In this document: positions 51,334 to 61,849 of the stretch, one piece after another | Layout: each line of letters begins with the position of its first letter | How positions within the stretch are numbered: position 1 is the first letter of the stretch | Assembly (NCBI GenBank): GCA_017643925.1 | Contig: JAEPML010000010.1 | Location: 1 to 64,000 of the forward strand | Direction of reading: 5' to 3' | DNA length: 64,000 nucleotides | From: Roseibium sp. | Lineage (GTDB): Bacteria; Pseudomonadota; Alphaproteobacteria; Rhizobiales; Stappiaceae | Position numbers and translations under genes: made by a program | The notes under the pieces: generated by a model | The model's input: only the letters and a program-made list of their open reading frames with translations | Databases searched by the model: none | Told to the model about the DNA's origin: nothing

Positions 51334-51786
51334 ATGACTATCCATAGGCACCCTTCTCGCATCGAGCCCTGGAAGGGATGGCGGATCATCATCTTGTTTG
51401 AATGCGCTATTGCAGGAAGCGTGGTTGCCTTCACACTTGCCCGATTATTGGCAGGTGACAACGGTGCCCCAACACCGGACGTCACGGCCGGCCTTGCCAC
51501 AGTGCTTGGCGGCATCGGGGGCGCCGTCGGCAGTCTCATTCTCGCCGGAGGATATGGATTACCAGGCCGGCGCGGCTGGCTATTTGCCGTTCTGTGCTCG
51601 CTCATCGCGCCGCCGCTTGCGGGCGGTGTCGGTGGTACTTTGATGATGCCAGGTCCCGGAACCCTGATCGGAGCCTATTTTCCGCTATGGACCTTTTACT
51701 ATCCGCAATCCCTGGGTCTTTGGCTGATCTGTCTGGTCCTTATCCATCTCCACGCGCGCAGACTGCGCTCGGGTCACTTCATGTAG
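51334..51786 (+). CDS. Small integral membrane protein
   Basis: A 150-residue protein with four hydrophobic helices (IIILFECAIAGSVVAFTLARLL, GLATVLGGIGGAVGSLILAGGYGL, GWLFAVLCSLIAPPLAGGVGGTLM, SLGLWLICLVLIHLHA). AGGAG is 8 bases before the ATG at 51334. No family recognised. Confidence 0.7.
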   Translation: MTIHRHPSRIEPWKGWRIIILFECAIAGSVVAFTLARLLAGDNGAPTPDVTAGLATVLGGIGGAVGSLILAGGYGLPGRRGWLFAVLCSLIAPPLAGGVGGTLMMPGPGTLIGAYFPLWTFYYPQSLGLWLICLVLIHLHARRLRSGHFM

Positions 51787-52010
51787 ATTCCCGCCCGCTG
51801 CTGAAAACCGTGCCGTCACAAGCAGACCACCTTGTAGACAAAAGACGTTTAAGATGCGCCGTGATGAGCCGGGCTGCATTTACAAGCGAAGCAAAACATT
51901 GTCCCTAGTGACAATTTCTCGTTTGACTTCAATGACCTTTACAACAATCTTGCTGTCGTAACCCAAAGTCTTCAAGTCAACTTGCAACCGCTTCAACCGG
52001 ACCATCAGCC

Positions 52011-52760
52011 ATGTCTGCCGTCTCACGTCTCTCAGTCAACGTCAACGCCATCGCCATGCTGCGCAATCGCCGTGACCTGCCCTGGCCGAGTGTGACGGGT
52101 CTTGCTGCAATCGCGATGGAAGCAGGCGCCAAGGGCATCACGGTGCACCCGCGTCCGGACGAACGGCATATTCGCAAGACGGATGTCTTTGAACTCGCCG
52201 AGCTGATAGAGGACCGGTTTCCCAACAAGGAACTGTGCCTCGAAGGTTATCCCTCGCCTGACTTCCTGAAGCTGGTCGAAGAAGCCCGCCCCGAGCAGGT
52301 TCTGTTTGTGCCCGACGATCCGGAGCAGACCACATCAGATCACGGTTGGGACTTCTCGTCCGACACGGGCGCGCTTGAAACGGCGATTGCCGCGGCCAAG
52401 GAATGGGCAATCACCGTGTCCCTCTTCTGCGATCCGGATGCCGCGGCCCCCGAACACGCCGCCCGGCTCGGTGCCGAACGTATCGAGATCTACACCGGTC
52501 CTTACGGCGCCTGCTACGATGATCCTGCCCTTGCTGCGAAGGAGCTGGAGAAGGTCGTCTCGACCGGCGAGGCTGCAACGGCTTGCGGGCTTGGCGTCAA
52601 TGCCGGTCATGATCTGACAGTCGACAATATCCCCGCCCTGATCGCCAAGGCGCCTTTCATCCGCGAGATGTCTATCGGCCATGGCTTTACTGCCGACGCG
52701 CTGATCCATGGCTTTGCGGAAAGTGTCCGGCGTTTCCGCAACTCCATGGGAGAACTTTGA
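52011..52760 (+). CDS. pdxJ: Pyridoxine 5'-phosphate synthase
   Basis: A 249-residue TIM-barrel enzyme that condenses 3-amino-2-oxopropyl phosphate and deoxyxylulose 5-phosphate to pyridoxine 5'-phosphate. Family motifs are present: SVNVNAIAMLRNRR, AGAKGITVHPRPDERHIR, CLEGYPSPDFL, GAERIEIYTGPY, GLGVNAGHDLTVDNIP and REMSIGHGFTADALIHGF. The absence of an acpS gene beside it differs from many proteobacteria. The following HD-domain gene begins at its stop codon. Confidence 0.95.
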   Translation: MSAVSRLSVNVNAIAMLRNRRDLPWPSVTGLAAIAMEAGAKGITVHPRPDERHIRKTDVFELAELIEDRFPNKELCLEGYPSPDFLKLVEEARPEQVLFVPDDPEQTTSDHGWDFSSDTGALETAIAAAKEWAITVSLFCDPDAAAPEHAARLGAERIEIYTGPYGACYDDPALAAKELEKVVSTGEAATACGLGVNAGHDLTVDNIPALIAKAPFIREMSIGHGFTADALIHGFAESVRRFRNSMGEL

Positions 52761-53345
52761 ATGCCGGACGCGCTCAGCCGGCAGGTGACCTTTCTGCTGG
52801 AAGCAGACAAGCTGAAGGAAGTCGTGCGGCTCAATCAGCTTTCCAGCGGCAATCGGAGGGAGACCACGGCAGAGCATTGCTGGCACGTCATCTTGCAGGC
52901 TCTGACCTTTGCGGACCATGCGCCGGAAGGCACCGATCTGCTTCATGTTGTCAGGCTGCTTGCCGTGCATGATCTCGTTGAAATCGACGCAGGCGATCAC
53001 TGGGTAACCGACGATAACATGGCCGCGATCAAGGCCCGTGAGCTTGAAGCGGCCGAACGGCTGTTCGCACTGCTGCCAGACGATCAGTCTTCGGAGTTCC
53101 GATCGCTCTGGCTCGAGTTTGAAGCCAACGAGACCCCGGAAGCCAGGTTTGCGAACGCCATGGACGCACTGCACCCGATGGTGCTCGTTTTTGCCTCCGG
53201 CCTGGACGACCCGACGCACGAACCGATGTCAGCCGCCACCTTGCGCGACGCCAAGGAGGCCCGCCTCTCGCCCTTCCCCAAACTCTGGGACTATGCCCGG
53301 GGTCTTCTCGATCAGGCCGTTCAGGCAGGCCGCCTGCTGCCCTGA
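52761..53345 (+). CDS. HD-domain phosphohydrolase (YfbR-like)
   Basis: A 194-residue protein with a metal-dependent HD core: NRRETTAEHCWHVILQALTFAD (first His), LLHVVRLLAVHDLVEIDAGDHW (HD pair and D). Members of this group are 5'-nucleotidases for dNMPs. It begins immediately after the pdxJ stop and is probably co-transcribed with it and the LysE-type gene. Confidence 0.82.
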   Translation: MPDALSRQVTFLLEADKLKEVVRLNQLSSGNRRETTAEHCWHVILQALTFADHAPEGTDLLHVVRLLAVHDLVEIDAGDHWVTDDNMAAIKARELEAAERLFALLPDDQSSEFRSLWLEFEANETPEARFANAMDALHPMVLVFASGLDDPTHEPMSAATLRDAKEARLSPFPKLWDYARGLLDQAVQAGRLLP

Positions 53346-53400
53346 TCAACTCCTCTCTCGCCGCATCGCGCGGTCCCGCCTTCTACGAGGATTTCAAACA

Positions 53401-54024
53401 ATGTCTTTTGACCTGTGGCTCGTTTTTGTTGCCGTCTCTCTGCTTCCCGCTGTCAGCCCCGGACCGGGTGTCATGCTGGCCATTTCCAATACGCTTCGTT
53501 TCGGCAGAAACGCCACACTTGCTTCGGCAACCGGCAATGCTGTCGGGCTGGTCGTGATTGGCTATGCCGTTGCCTTCGGCTTCGGAGCCCTCATGGCGAC
53601 CTCGGCGCTCGCCTTCACCATCCTGAAATTCATCGGTGCCGCCTACCTTGTCTATCTTGGCGTGAGAATCTGGCGCGACAAATCCAGCTTCCAGGTGCAT
53701 GGCAGTGTTCTGACCGTACAGAAAAGCCCCGGCAAGCTTTTTCTCGAAGCCCTGCTCGTGTCGGTTACAAACCCGAAGGCGATCCTGGTAATCACCGCGC
53801 TGTTCCCGCAATTCATGCGGTCCGAAGGTTTCAGCCTGGCAGAGACCGGCATCCTGTCCTTCACTTACGCGGCGCTGTGCTTCGCCAATCATGCGGCCAT
53901 CGCCTTCGCCGGCAGTCACATGCGCAGGTTCCTGACCTCCGCCAAACGCATTCGCTGGGTGCGCCGGGCGACCGGTGGTCTTTTTGTTGGCTTCGGTGCT
54001 GCACTGGCGTCGGCCAGCCGCTGA
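53401..54024 (+). CDS. LysE family exporter
   Basis: A 207-residue membrane protein with the family opening FDLWLVFVAVSLLPAVSPGPGVMLAISNTLRFGRNATLASATGNAVGL (the PGP motif and the G-x-x-x-G pattern), then TILKFIGAAYLVYLGVRIWR and SVTNPKAILVITALFPQF. LysE/RhtB proteins export amino acids by proton antiport. The substrate cannot be told from sequence. Confidence 0.9.
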   Translation: MSFDLWLVFVAVSLLPAVSPGPGVMLAISNTLRFGRNATLASATGNAVGLVVIGYAVAFGFGALMATSALAFTILKFIGAAYLVYLGVRIWRDKSSFQVHGSVLTVQKSPGKLFLEALLVSVTNPKAILVITALFPQFMRSEGFSLAETGILSFTYAALCFANHAAIAFAGSHMRRFLTSAKRIRWVRRATGGLFVGFGAALASASR

Positions 54025-54044
54025 ACGGCTGGTCGAAAGATCTA

Positions 54045-54875
54045 TCAGGCAGCCTCGTTCCGTTTCATCTTCTGATGCTCGTCCTCGACGAGGCCGATTT
54101 TCCAGTAGCCGGAAATATAGGTGTCCTTCCGAGGCACCTTTCGCTCTTTGTGAAGATGCTCACGCAAGGAGCGAATGACGGAACTTTCCCCTGCGATGCA
54201 GGTCTGCACCGTGCCTGGTGGCCAGTCCATCGATCGGACAAATTCCGCTTGTGCCGTTGAAGGCACATGCGTGTTTTTGTGGATCAGCCAGTGCAGCTCA
54301 ATGCCGTCCGGCGCCTTGATCTCGCGAATGTCTTCTTTGGAGGGAACCTCGAATATGGCAACGCCCTTTGCGTCAGCCGGCATGGCTTCAAGAGAGGCCT
54401 CGGCAACCGGCATTGCAGAAAGATCTGCCGCAACCAGATACCAGTCGGCATAGAACTCCGTCATCTTTGGCTGGCTTGGCCCGAAGAATCCCAGGAAGGA
54501 ACCGGGGGCCGCGTTCTGCGCCCAGCGCGTCGCCGGTCCCTGGTCGCCATGGGCCACGAAGTCGATGTCCAGTTCGAGACTGTCCGGGCGAAATGCGCGA
54601 ACCGTATAGGTCCGCACCGCGTGGACTTTCTTGTCGGGCCCATCCGGTGCGAACCAGGCATCGAAATCTGCGCGGGTTTCGCCGTCTCGCGGCAGCACAA
54701 GCTTGCAATTGGCGCCTTCGTGACCAAGCGGAAATCCTTCCAGCTCGGGTCCGGCAAAGGTCACCCGGATCAAGTGAGGACTGAGATAGACTGCGGATTT
54801 GACAGTCAGAATACGGGGACGGCGTTTGGGACGAAGAGCCATGGCGATCTTTTTAAAGTTGAGTTTCATATTCAT
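54045..54875 (-). CDS. Siderophore-interacting protein (ferric-siderophore reductase)
   Basis: A 276-residue flavoprotein. The FAD-binding domain has LSPHLIRVTFAGPELEGFP, RTYTVRAFRPDSLELDIDFVAHGDQGPATRWAQNAAPGSFLGFFGPSQ; the C-terminal NAD(P)-binding SIP domain has YLVAADLSAMPVAEASLEAMP and QTCIAGESSVIRSLREHLHKERKVPRKDTYISGYWKIG. It would release iron from ferric-siderophores in the cytoplasm with electrons from NAD(P)H. No siderophore genes are adjacent. ATG at 54869 is an alternative start. Confidence 0.92.
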   Translation of the reverse strand: MNMKLNFKKIAMALRPKRRPRILTVKSAVYLSPHLIRVTFAGPELEGFPLGHEGANCKLVLPRDGETRADFDAWFAPDGPDKKVHAVRTYTVRAFRPDSLELDIDFVAHGDQGPATRWAQNAAPGSFLGFFGPSQPKMTEFYADWYLVAADLSAMPVAEASLEAMPADAKGVAIFEVPSKEDIREIKAPDGIELHWLIHKNTHVPSTAQAEFVRSMDWPPGTVQTCIAGESSVIRSLREHLHKERKVPRKDTYISGYWKIGLVEDEHQKMKRNEAA

Positions 54876-54949
54876 GAATTAGCACTGCGACCATCCAGTT
54901 TAAAGTCCCTTTTCGGATTTTCTCGTCAACACAGCGTCAAGCAACTGGA

Positions 54950-54980
54950 AACAAAGAAAGCCCGCCGGATGGCGGGCTTT
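54950..54980 (-). terminator. Terminator after the YHS-domain gene
   Basis: AAAGCCCGCC and GGCGGGCTTT form a 10-bp stem with a GGAT loop (54957-54980). On the minus strand it is followed by CTTTGTTT, so it terminates the leftward YHS-domain transcript. Confidence 0.85.
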
Positions 54981-55009
54981 CGACAGGCGGGAGAAAGGGT
55001 GAGACCGGA

Positions 55010-55504
55010 TCAGTTCCGGATGATCGGTTCTTTCAGATCTTCCGGCTTCTTGTCCTTGATGATTTCCCAGTTGAGGGTCGCATTCTTGATGTGGCCCGGA
55101 ATGTCCTGTTCAAAGCGCTCCTGAACCTTCAGGGAATTGTTGAGATAGAGCTTGCCGTCGACAATCGACCAGGCTTCCGGAACAACGGGGACCTTGAAGC
55201 CCATCGCAGCACCAAAGGCACAGAAACCGCCATATTGAGGCGCGTATTTTGCTGGGTCGGCAACGAACTTGTCACGGTTCTCGGCCGATGAGAATTTCCA
55301 GGTGACCTCGTCATATTCGGCAGTGAACTCGTCCTTGCCGGCGACCGGTTTGCCAGCGGTGAAATAGGCCACAGGATCGGTACCGCCGATGGCAGTGCCA
55401 GCCTTGGTGAAGGTCGTGATTTCGTCCGCGGATACCGACATTGCGGCAGCGGAAAAGAGAGCTGTCAGGCCGAGGAGTACGGACTTGGAGGTGTAAAGCG
55501 GCAT
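55010..55504 (-). CDS. Secreted YHS-domain protein
   Basis: A 164-residue protein from the ATG at 55504 with a signal peptide (MPLYTSKSVLLGLTALFSAAAMSVSADE). GTDPVAYFTAGKPVAGKDEFTAEYDEVTWKFSSAENRDKFVADPAKYAPQYGGFCAFGAAMG is a full YHS domain, including the Tyr-Gly-Gly-Phe-Cys centre. YHS domains are linked to metal binding. It ends in a short charged tail. The frame is open to 55600, but that would bury the signal peptide. Confidence 0.85.
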   Translation of the reverse strand: MPLYTSKSVLLGLTALFSAAAMSVSADEITTFTKAGTAIGGTDPVAYFTAGKPVAGKDEFTAEYDEVTWKFSSAENRDKFVADPAKYAPQYGGFCAFGAAMGFKVPVVPEAWSIVDGKLYLNNSLKVQERFEQDIPGHIKNATLNWEIIKDKKPEDLKEPIIRN

Positions 55505-55655
55505 GGGCGACCCCGTTTGACATGAGAATGGGCTATGGCGGCGTGGCGAGTTTCTGCACCGCGCCGGATTAAAATGTCGCCAGCCCGAAAAAATAGCCAA
55601 TCACCCTTGTTCACAGGACCGCCAGCGACGCGGGAATTCCCGTGAAGCGATGCTG

Positions 55656-56258
55656 TCACATACCGGGAAAGGCAGGGCCCTGAACCGGATTGCGTGGGGG
55701 CACCAGGCCCAGGACGAGATAGATGGCACGCTCTATTTCTGTCGCCGTCACGTCCTCAAGCCGGATCAGGAAACGAAAATAGATCAGGCCAAGCAGGAGA
55801 TCGATCCTTGTCTCCATGTCGCTTTCAAACGCGGTCGCGATGAAGATCTGTCGAAACACGAGGCGCTGCTCGTTCTCGACATCCGCGAACAAGTCAGCAA
55901 CCGGGGGCAGATCCCGGTAGGGCAACAACGCCCGGACAGCGCCCCCAAGCGGCGTTTCCTGCAAGGAAGCAACGATCGCGACCAGGCACCGTCTCAAGTC
56001 TTCCGCAACGCTGGATCTTTGGGGGGCTGACAGATTTATGGAACGAAAGCCCTGCGCGAGAGCGGCTGCCAAGAGGTCAGTCTTGTTTTCATAACGTCTG
56101 TAGATGGCCTGTTTGCTGGTCCTGGCCCGCCCGGCAATTGCCGCGATCGTCGCTTTCTCGTAGCCGTTGTCGGAGAGCTCCTCCAGCGCCGCCGTCAAGA
56201 GGGCTTCGGTAACACGCTGCTGTCGCGGCCGCCCGGCCTGTTTAACTTCCAGTGCCAT
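55656..56258 (-). CDS. TetR family transcriptional regulator
   Basis: A 200-residue regulator. GRPRQQRVTEALLTAALEELSDNGYEKATIAAIAGRARTSKQAIYRRYENKTDLLAAAL is the TetR DNA-binding domain. The C-terminal part is helical, with the family TetR_C ligand and dimer region. The ATG at 56258 has GGAG 6 bases upstream. Target unknown; it may control itself, as no efflux or enzyme gene is divergent next to it. Confidence 0.88.
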   Translation of the reverse strand: MALEVKQAGRPRQQRVTEALLTAALEELSDNGYEKATIAAIAGRARTSKQAIYRRYENKTDLLAAALAQGFRSINLSAPQRSSVAEDLRRCLVAIVASLQETPLGGAVRALLPYRDLPPVADLFADVENEQRLVFRQIFIATAFESDMETRIDLLLGLIYFRFLIRLEDVTATEIERAIYLVLGLVPPRNPVQGPAFPGM

Positions 56259-56468
56259 CAAAACTCCAGAAGGAATGAGGACAGACACTGGCCACGCTGT
56301 CTGCAACAAACCAATTTTCGGTACCAAATAGAACCGTAATAGCGAAACCACTCGTCTGGAACAAGCCGAAAGGCTTGAATAATCCTGACCGGCACCGCAA
56401 ACAGTGGGCAACCAATTCCCTGTCCGGGCCATCAATCAAACGCCCGGATTCCAACCCAAGAGGTTTAC

Positions 56469-56756
56469 ATGTCTGTTGATACCGACACGGTAAAACGCGT
56501 TGCCCATCTGGCACGTATCAAGGTCAGCGACGAAGACGCCACCCGCATGACCGGCGAACTGAACGCCATTCTCGGCTTCGTCGAGCAGCTTGACGAGGTG
56601 AATATCGACGGGGTCGAACCGCTGACCTCCGTTGTCGAGCAGACAATGAAGAAGCGCGCCGACGGTATTACCGACGGCAACAAGGCCAACGACGTCACGC
56701 TGAACGCCCCGGCTTCTGAAGACAATTTCTTCATGGTCCCGAAAGTCGTCGAATAA
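56469..56756 (+). CDS. gatC: Asp-tRNA(Asn)/Glu-tRNA(Gln) amidotransferase subunit C
   Basis: A 95-residue subunit: [93 protein letters not shown] matches the family over its whole length. GatC holds GatA and GatB together. The gene lies upstream of gatA with a GNAT gene between; gatB is not in the window. Confidence 0.95.
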   Translation: MSVDTDTVKRVAHLARIKVSDEDATRMTGELNAILGFVEQLDEVNIDGVEPLTSVVEQTMKKRADGITDGNKANDVTLNAPASEDNFFMVPKVVE

Positions 56757-56772
56757 TCGGGCACCCGGCCGG

Positions 56773-57246
56773 ATGAACACCGCTCAGACCACAATCGCAA
56801 TTGAAAGCCCTCTCACCGCAGACATGGATGCCATGATCGGTGAGTTGAATGCTGTCCTGCGCTCGCTGACACCGGATGAAGCCAATTACAGCATGAGCGC
56901 CGAAGAAATGACCGGCCCTGAAACAACTCTTTTTGTTGCAAGGGTCGACGGCAAGGCGGCAGCTTGCGGTGCCTTCCATCGTCACGAGGGTGGCATTGGC
57001 GAGTTGAAGCGGTTCTATGCCCGGCCAGACTATCGGGGCCTTGGACTGGCGCGCCGGATCCTGGACCGGATCACAGCACTTGCAGTCCGGGAAGGTTTCA
57101 CGTCCCTGGTTCTGGAGACTGGCCACAATTATGCACCGGCCAGACGTCTTTACGAGACCGCCGGTTTCATCGAGTGCGGCCCGGTCCTCGACTATCCCGA
57201 AAGCCCCTATTCCGTATTCTATTCCCGGCCGATTGAGGCCGCCTGA
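56773..57246 (+). CDS. GNAT family N-acetyltransferase between gatC and gatA
   Basis: A 157-residue acetyltransferase. The fold is clear: [58 protein letters not shown] with the acetyl-CoA-binding R-G-L-G-L-A loop, then [43 protein letters not shown]. It sits 16 bases after gatC and 11 before gatA, so is in their operon. Substrate unknown; close relatives acetylate small amines or amino acids. Confidence 0.9.
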   Translation: MNTAQTTIAIESPLTADMDAMIGELNAVLRSLTPDEANYSMSAEEMTGPETTLFVARVDGKAAACGAFHRHEGGIGELKRFYARPDYRGLGLARRILDRITALAVREGFTSLVLETGHNYAPARRLYETAGFIECGPVLDYPESPYSVFYSRPIEAA

Positions 57247-57257
57247 GAGAAAAAGTC

Positions 57258-58742
<1,485 letters not shown>

Positions 58743-58774
58743 TCCGCAACAAGGCTCAGCACAACATTTAGAGT

Positions 58775-58798
58775 TTGCCCCGGCTCCGGCCGGGGCAA
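58775..58798. other. GC-rich hairpin after gatA
   Basis: TTGCCCCGG and CCGGGGCAA pair perfectly with a 6-base loop. No T run follows on either strand, so it is not a standard terminator; it may stop gatA transcription with Rho or stabilise the mRNA end. Confidence 0.5.
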
Positions 58799-58828
58799 CC
58801 CTCCAATCAGCAAAAACCGGAACGCCCC

Positions 58829-59935
58829 ATGCATGACATCGAAACACTCGTGATCGGCGCAGGTGTCGTTGGACTGGCGATCGCGCGAGCCCTCGCCCTT
58901 TCGGGACGGGACGTCATGGTGCTTGAACAGCATGACCTGATTGGCTCTGAAACCAGCGCTCGCAATTCCGAAGTCATTCATGCCGGGATTTATTATCCGA
59001 CCGGCAGCCTGAAGGCCCGGATGTGCGTCAACGGCAAGGAACAACTGTACCGGTTCTGCGCGGAAAACGGTGTCGGCCACGAACGGATCGGCAAGCTGAT
59101 CGTGGCCTCCAGCGACGACCAACTTGGCGAACTGGAAGGCATTCGCAAGAAGGCTGCTGACAACGGCGTCACCGATCTGGTTTTCGTCGACCGCGCCGAG
59201 CTGAAAACGCGAGAACCCGCCCTCGAATGCGCCGGCGCGCTCTGGTCGCCCTCCACCGGCATCATCGACAGCCACGGCCTGATGCTGGCGCTCCAGGGCG
59301 GTATGGAGGCCGCGGGCGGTCAGGTTGTGTTGAACACAAAGGTGGAACGCCTGGAAAGGCTTGAGGCCGGCGGATACCGATTGCACGTCGCCTCCGAGGA
59401 GGCACAAGGTTATGCCATCACCTGCAAGGAGCTGGTCGTGTCTGTTGGCCACGGTGCACCGGGCCTGATGGCTGATCTACCGAACGCTGCCCCTCCAAAG
59501 GCCTACCTGGCCAAGGGCAATTATTTCAAGCTTCAGGGCAAGGCGCCTTTTTCGGCATTGATCTATCCGGTTCCCGAGCCCGGCGGGCTTGGAGTGCACC
59601 TGACGCTCGACCTTCAGCACCAGGCGCGCTTCGGCCCTGATGTCGAATGGGTGGAAACCTTCGATTATGAAGTCGATCCGTCGCGTGGCGACAAGTTCTA
59701 CGCCGCGATCCGCAATTACTGGCCGGATCTTCAGGACGGTGCGCTGGTGGCCGACTATTCCGGTATCAGGCCAAAGATCGCCGGTCCCGGCGCTGCAGCG
59801 GCCGACTTCCGGATCGACGGCCCGGAAGCCCACGGATTGGAAGGGCTTGTGGCTCTCTACGGTGTGGAATCACCCGGACTGACATCTTCCCTGGCAATTG
59901 CCGATGAGGTGATCGGACGTCTTGGCTCAAACTGA
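58829..59935 (+). CDS. FAD-dependent oxidoreductase, L-2-hydroxyglutarate oxidase-like
   Basis: A 368-residue DAO-family flavoprotein. TLVIGAGVVGLAIARALALSGRDVMVLEQHDLIGSETSARNSEVIHAGIYYPTGSLKARMCVNGKEQLYRFC is the N-terminal FAD site with the SARNSEVIHAG motif of LhgO/YgaF-like enzymes; GLVALYGVESPGLTSSLAIADEV is the closing FAD motif. It likely oxidises a 2-hydroxy acid. The ATG at 58829 is chosen to place the FAD motif at the N-terminus; the frame is open from 58775. Confidence 0.88.
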   Translation: MHDIETLVIGAGVVGLAIARALALSGRDVMVLEQHDLIGSETSARNSEVIHAGIYYPTGSLKARMCVNGKEQLYRFCAENGVGHERIGKLIVASSDDQLGELEGIRKKAADNGVTDLVFVDRAELKTREPALECAGALWSPSTGIIDSHGLMLALQGGMEAAGGQVVLNTKVERLERLEAGGYRLHVASEEAQGYAITCKELVVSVGHGAPGLMADLPNAAPPKAYLAKGNYFKLQGKAPFSALIYPVPEPGGLGVHLTLDLQHQARFGPDVEWVETFDYEVDPSRGDKFYAAIRNYWPDLQDGALVADYSGIRPKIAGPGAAAADFRIDGPEAHGLEGLVALYGVESPGLTSSLAIADEVIGRLGSN

Positions 59936-59967
59936 TCTCGCACCAGACAATTGAGAAGGACTGCGAA

Positions 59968-60423
59968 ATGAAATTGCTGGTGCCCTTCGTGATCGCGGCC
60001 GTGGGTTTGGTCGTTGTTGTGATCTGGTTGCTCGGCACGAAGGAGAACCCGCGCCCCGAGAACCTTCGGGATGACAATTTCCAGGCGATTTACACGGGAC
60101 AGGACCGCGCCCCCGGATCAAGGGAGGCCAATGACGAACTGCGCAGAACTCTGCAGGAAAATGGTCTGGACCTGAGCGAACCTCTGGAAATCGACCACTT
60201 CGCAGAACCTGGCGACCTGACGACCGCCAGCACGCGCGAGGCTTTCCAAATTGCCTTGTCTGCAAACAGGTACGGTGATTTCCGGTTTGAAGAAGACGCC
60301 CGGTTGCTCGCATTTTCCGAAACAGCCAGCTTGTCTTCCATGGTTTTCGACCGGCGTACCATGGAGCTGAACGATTTTCTCCATGAACACGGCTGGATCT
60401 ACAAGGGATGGCTGAAAAAGTGA
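59968..60423 (+). CDS. Membrane-anchored protein, possibly RraB-like
   Basis: A 151-residue protein with one N-terminal transmembrane helix (LLVPFVIAAVGLVVVVIWLLG) and a cytoplasmic or periplasmic domain. DELRRTLQENGLDLSEPLEIDHFAEP and RYGDFRFEE have the spacing of the RraB fold (regulator of RNase E), but the match is weak. It follows the flavoprotein gene by 32 bases. Confidence 0.5.
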   Translation: MKLLVPFVIAAVGLVVVVIWLLGTKENPRPENLRDDNFQAIYTGQDRAPGSREANDELRRTLQENGLDLSEPLEIDHFAEPGDLTTASTREAFQIALSANRYGDFRFEEDARLLAFSETASLSSMVFDRRTMELNDFLHEHGWIYKGWLKK

Positions 60424-60451
60424 CTTCGCCAAGCCCCGTAGTGTTGATGCC

Positions 60452-60802
60452 TTAATGCACCCGATCGCTTTCGGCTTCCAGAATGCCATCGGCGTCCAGG
60501 CCCGCGATTGGCAGACGCGTGTCGGTCGGGACGTCCCCTGACAATTGCAGCGCCAGGTAGCGCCCGCAACACACCCTCAGGAAACTGGTGAAATTGCCGA
60601 GATCGTGGCCAGCATCGATGCTCTCGTGATGCAGCCTTGTAATCAGCTGAACGACATTCATGCCATCACGGCCCGCAATCTCGTCGAGCACCTTCCAGAA
60701 GAAGCTCTCCAGGCGCACCGAGGTGACCATGCCGTCGATGCGCAGGGACTTTGTCGAGCTTTCCCAGAGTGCCGGATCCGCATCGATGAACAGCTTGCAC
60801 AT
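60452..60802 (-). CDS. Ribbon-helix-helix (RHH_4) domain protein
   Basis: A 116-residue protein: MCKLFIDADPALWESSTKSLRIDGMVTSVRLESFFWKVLDEIAGRDGMNVVQLITRLHHESIDAGHDLGNFTSFLRVCCGRYLALQL is the complete RHH_4 family sequence, frequent in alphaproteobacteria. It probably binds DNA as a dimer. ATG at 60802 is preceded by GGAGG. The gene is convergent with the membrane-anchored protein gene. Confidence 0.88.
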   Translation of the reverse strand: MCKLFIDADPALWESSTKSLRIDGMVTSVRLESFFWKVLDEIAGRDGMNVVQLITRLHHESIDAGHDLGNFTSFLRVCCGRYLALQLSGDVPTDTRLPIAGLDADGILEAESDRVH

Positions 60803-60951
60803 GTCGTTTCCTCCCGATGGCGACCGGACCATATCTCCGCCGCCCGTCGCTCCAGATAATTCACGGCATGGAGTACCGGATCAAGTCCGGCGCTCCGTGC
60901 CGTTTCCTGTCAGCTTGGCTGCAGACAAATCTGTCTGCTCAAACGCAGCGG

Positions 60952-61542
60952 TCAGGCGGCGATCGCCCCGGCGCCTTCTCCCGTCAGCACAGCATTGAAT
61001 TGTGACAGCCAGGCCGGATGTGCAGGCCAGGCCGGAGCCGTGACCAGGTTGCCGTCCGTGACAGCACCATCAATGGCGATGTCGGCATAGGTGGCGCCAG
61101 CCAGTTCGACCTCCGGGCGGCAGGCTGGATAGGCAGAGACCGTTCGGCCTTCTATGACCTGTGCGGCCGTCAGGATTTGCGCGCCATGGCAGATGGCAGC
61201 AACCGGTTTTCCAGCCTCCATGAAGTGCTTCACGGCGGCAATCACGTCGCCTTCCAGACGCAGATATTCCGGTGCGCGGCCACCCGGGATCAGCAGGGCG
61301 TCATAATCGGCAACATCAATGTCGGCGAAGGTGGCGTTGAGCGTGAAATTGTGTCCGCGCTTTTCGGTGTAGGTCTGGTCGCCTTCAAAATCGTGAATAC
61401 ACGTTGCAACGGTCTCGCCGGCCTTTTTGCCCGGGCAGACCGCATCCACATCGTGCCCCATGGCAAGCAATGTCTGGAACGGCACCATGGTTTCATAGTC
61501 TTCGGTGAAGTCACCGGTAATCATCAGGATCTTCGCACTCAT
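60952..61542 (-). CDS. DJ-1/PfpI family protein
   Basis: A 196-residue protein from the ATG at 61542. [41 protein letters not shown] is the family start; the catalytic-type Cys is in [11 protein letters not shown] and an Asp/Glu-rich loop ([11 protein letters not shown]) precedes it. The pattern is that of intracellular proteases and glyoxalase-like DJ-1 proteins. It could have protective or hydrolytic activity; no neighbour suggests which. The 290 bases upstream show no gene. Confidence 0.9.
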   Translation of the reverse strand: MSAKILMITGDFTEDYETMVPFQTLLAMGHDVDAVCPGKKAGETVATCIHDFEGDQTYTEKRGHNFTLNATFADIDVADYDALLIPGGRAPEYLRLEGDVIAAVKHFMEAGKPVAAICHGAQILTAAQVIEGRTVSAYPACRPEVELAGATYADIAIDGAVTDGNLVTAPAWPAHPAWLSQFNAVLTGEGAGAIAA

Positions 61543-61849
61543 GCTTCGTCCTCCCATCTGAAGAATTGCGATGACAGAACGCTAGCAGGCAAAGGATCTG
61601 AACGGGTATTAGGCCATTACTACAGGCAAACTTTTCTTTTCCTGACTGAGTTTTCCGACGTCTGCTTGGAATTAGACTTTGTCCAATAAACCCTTGTCGC
61701 TGTCGCAAATTCAGGACGACCGGCAGTCATCAACTGGAGCATCGGGAGGATAGCACTACGGGTTATCGGATTCCGTATCTCCGCTTCTTTGCGTCAGGGG
61801 TGACAAACCGACAGGCTATCCAGGGCGCCGTCCCCGTGTTGCAATCCGA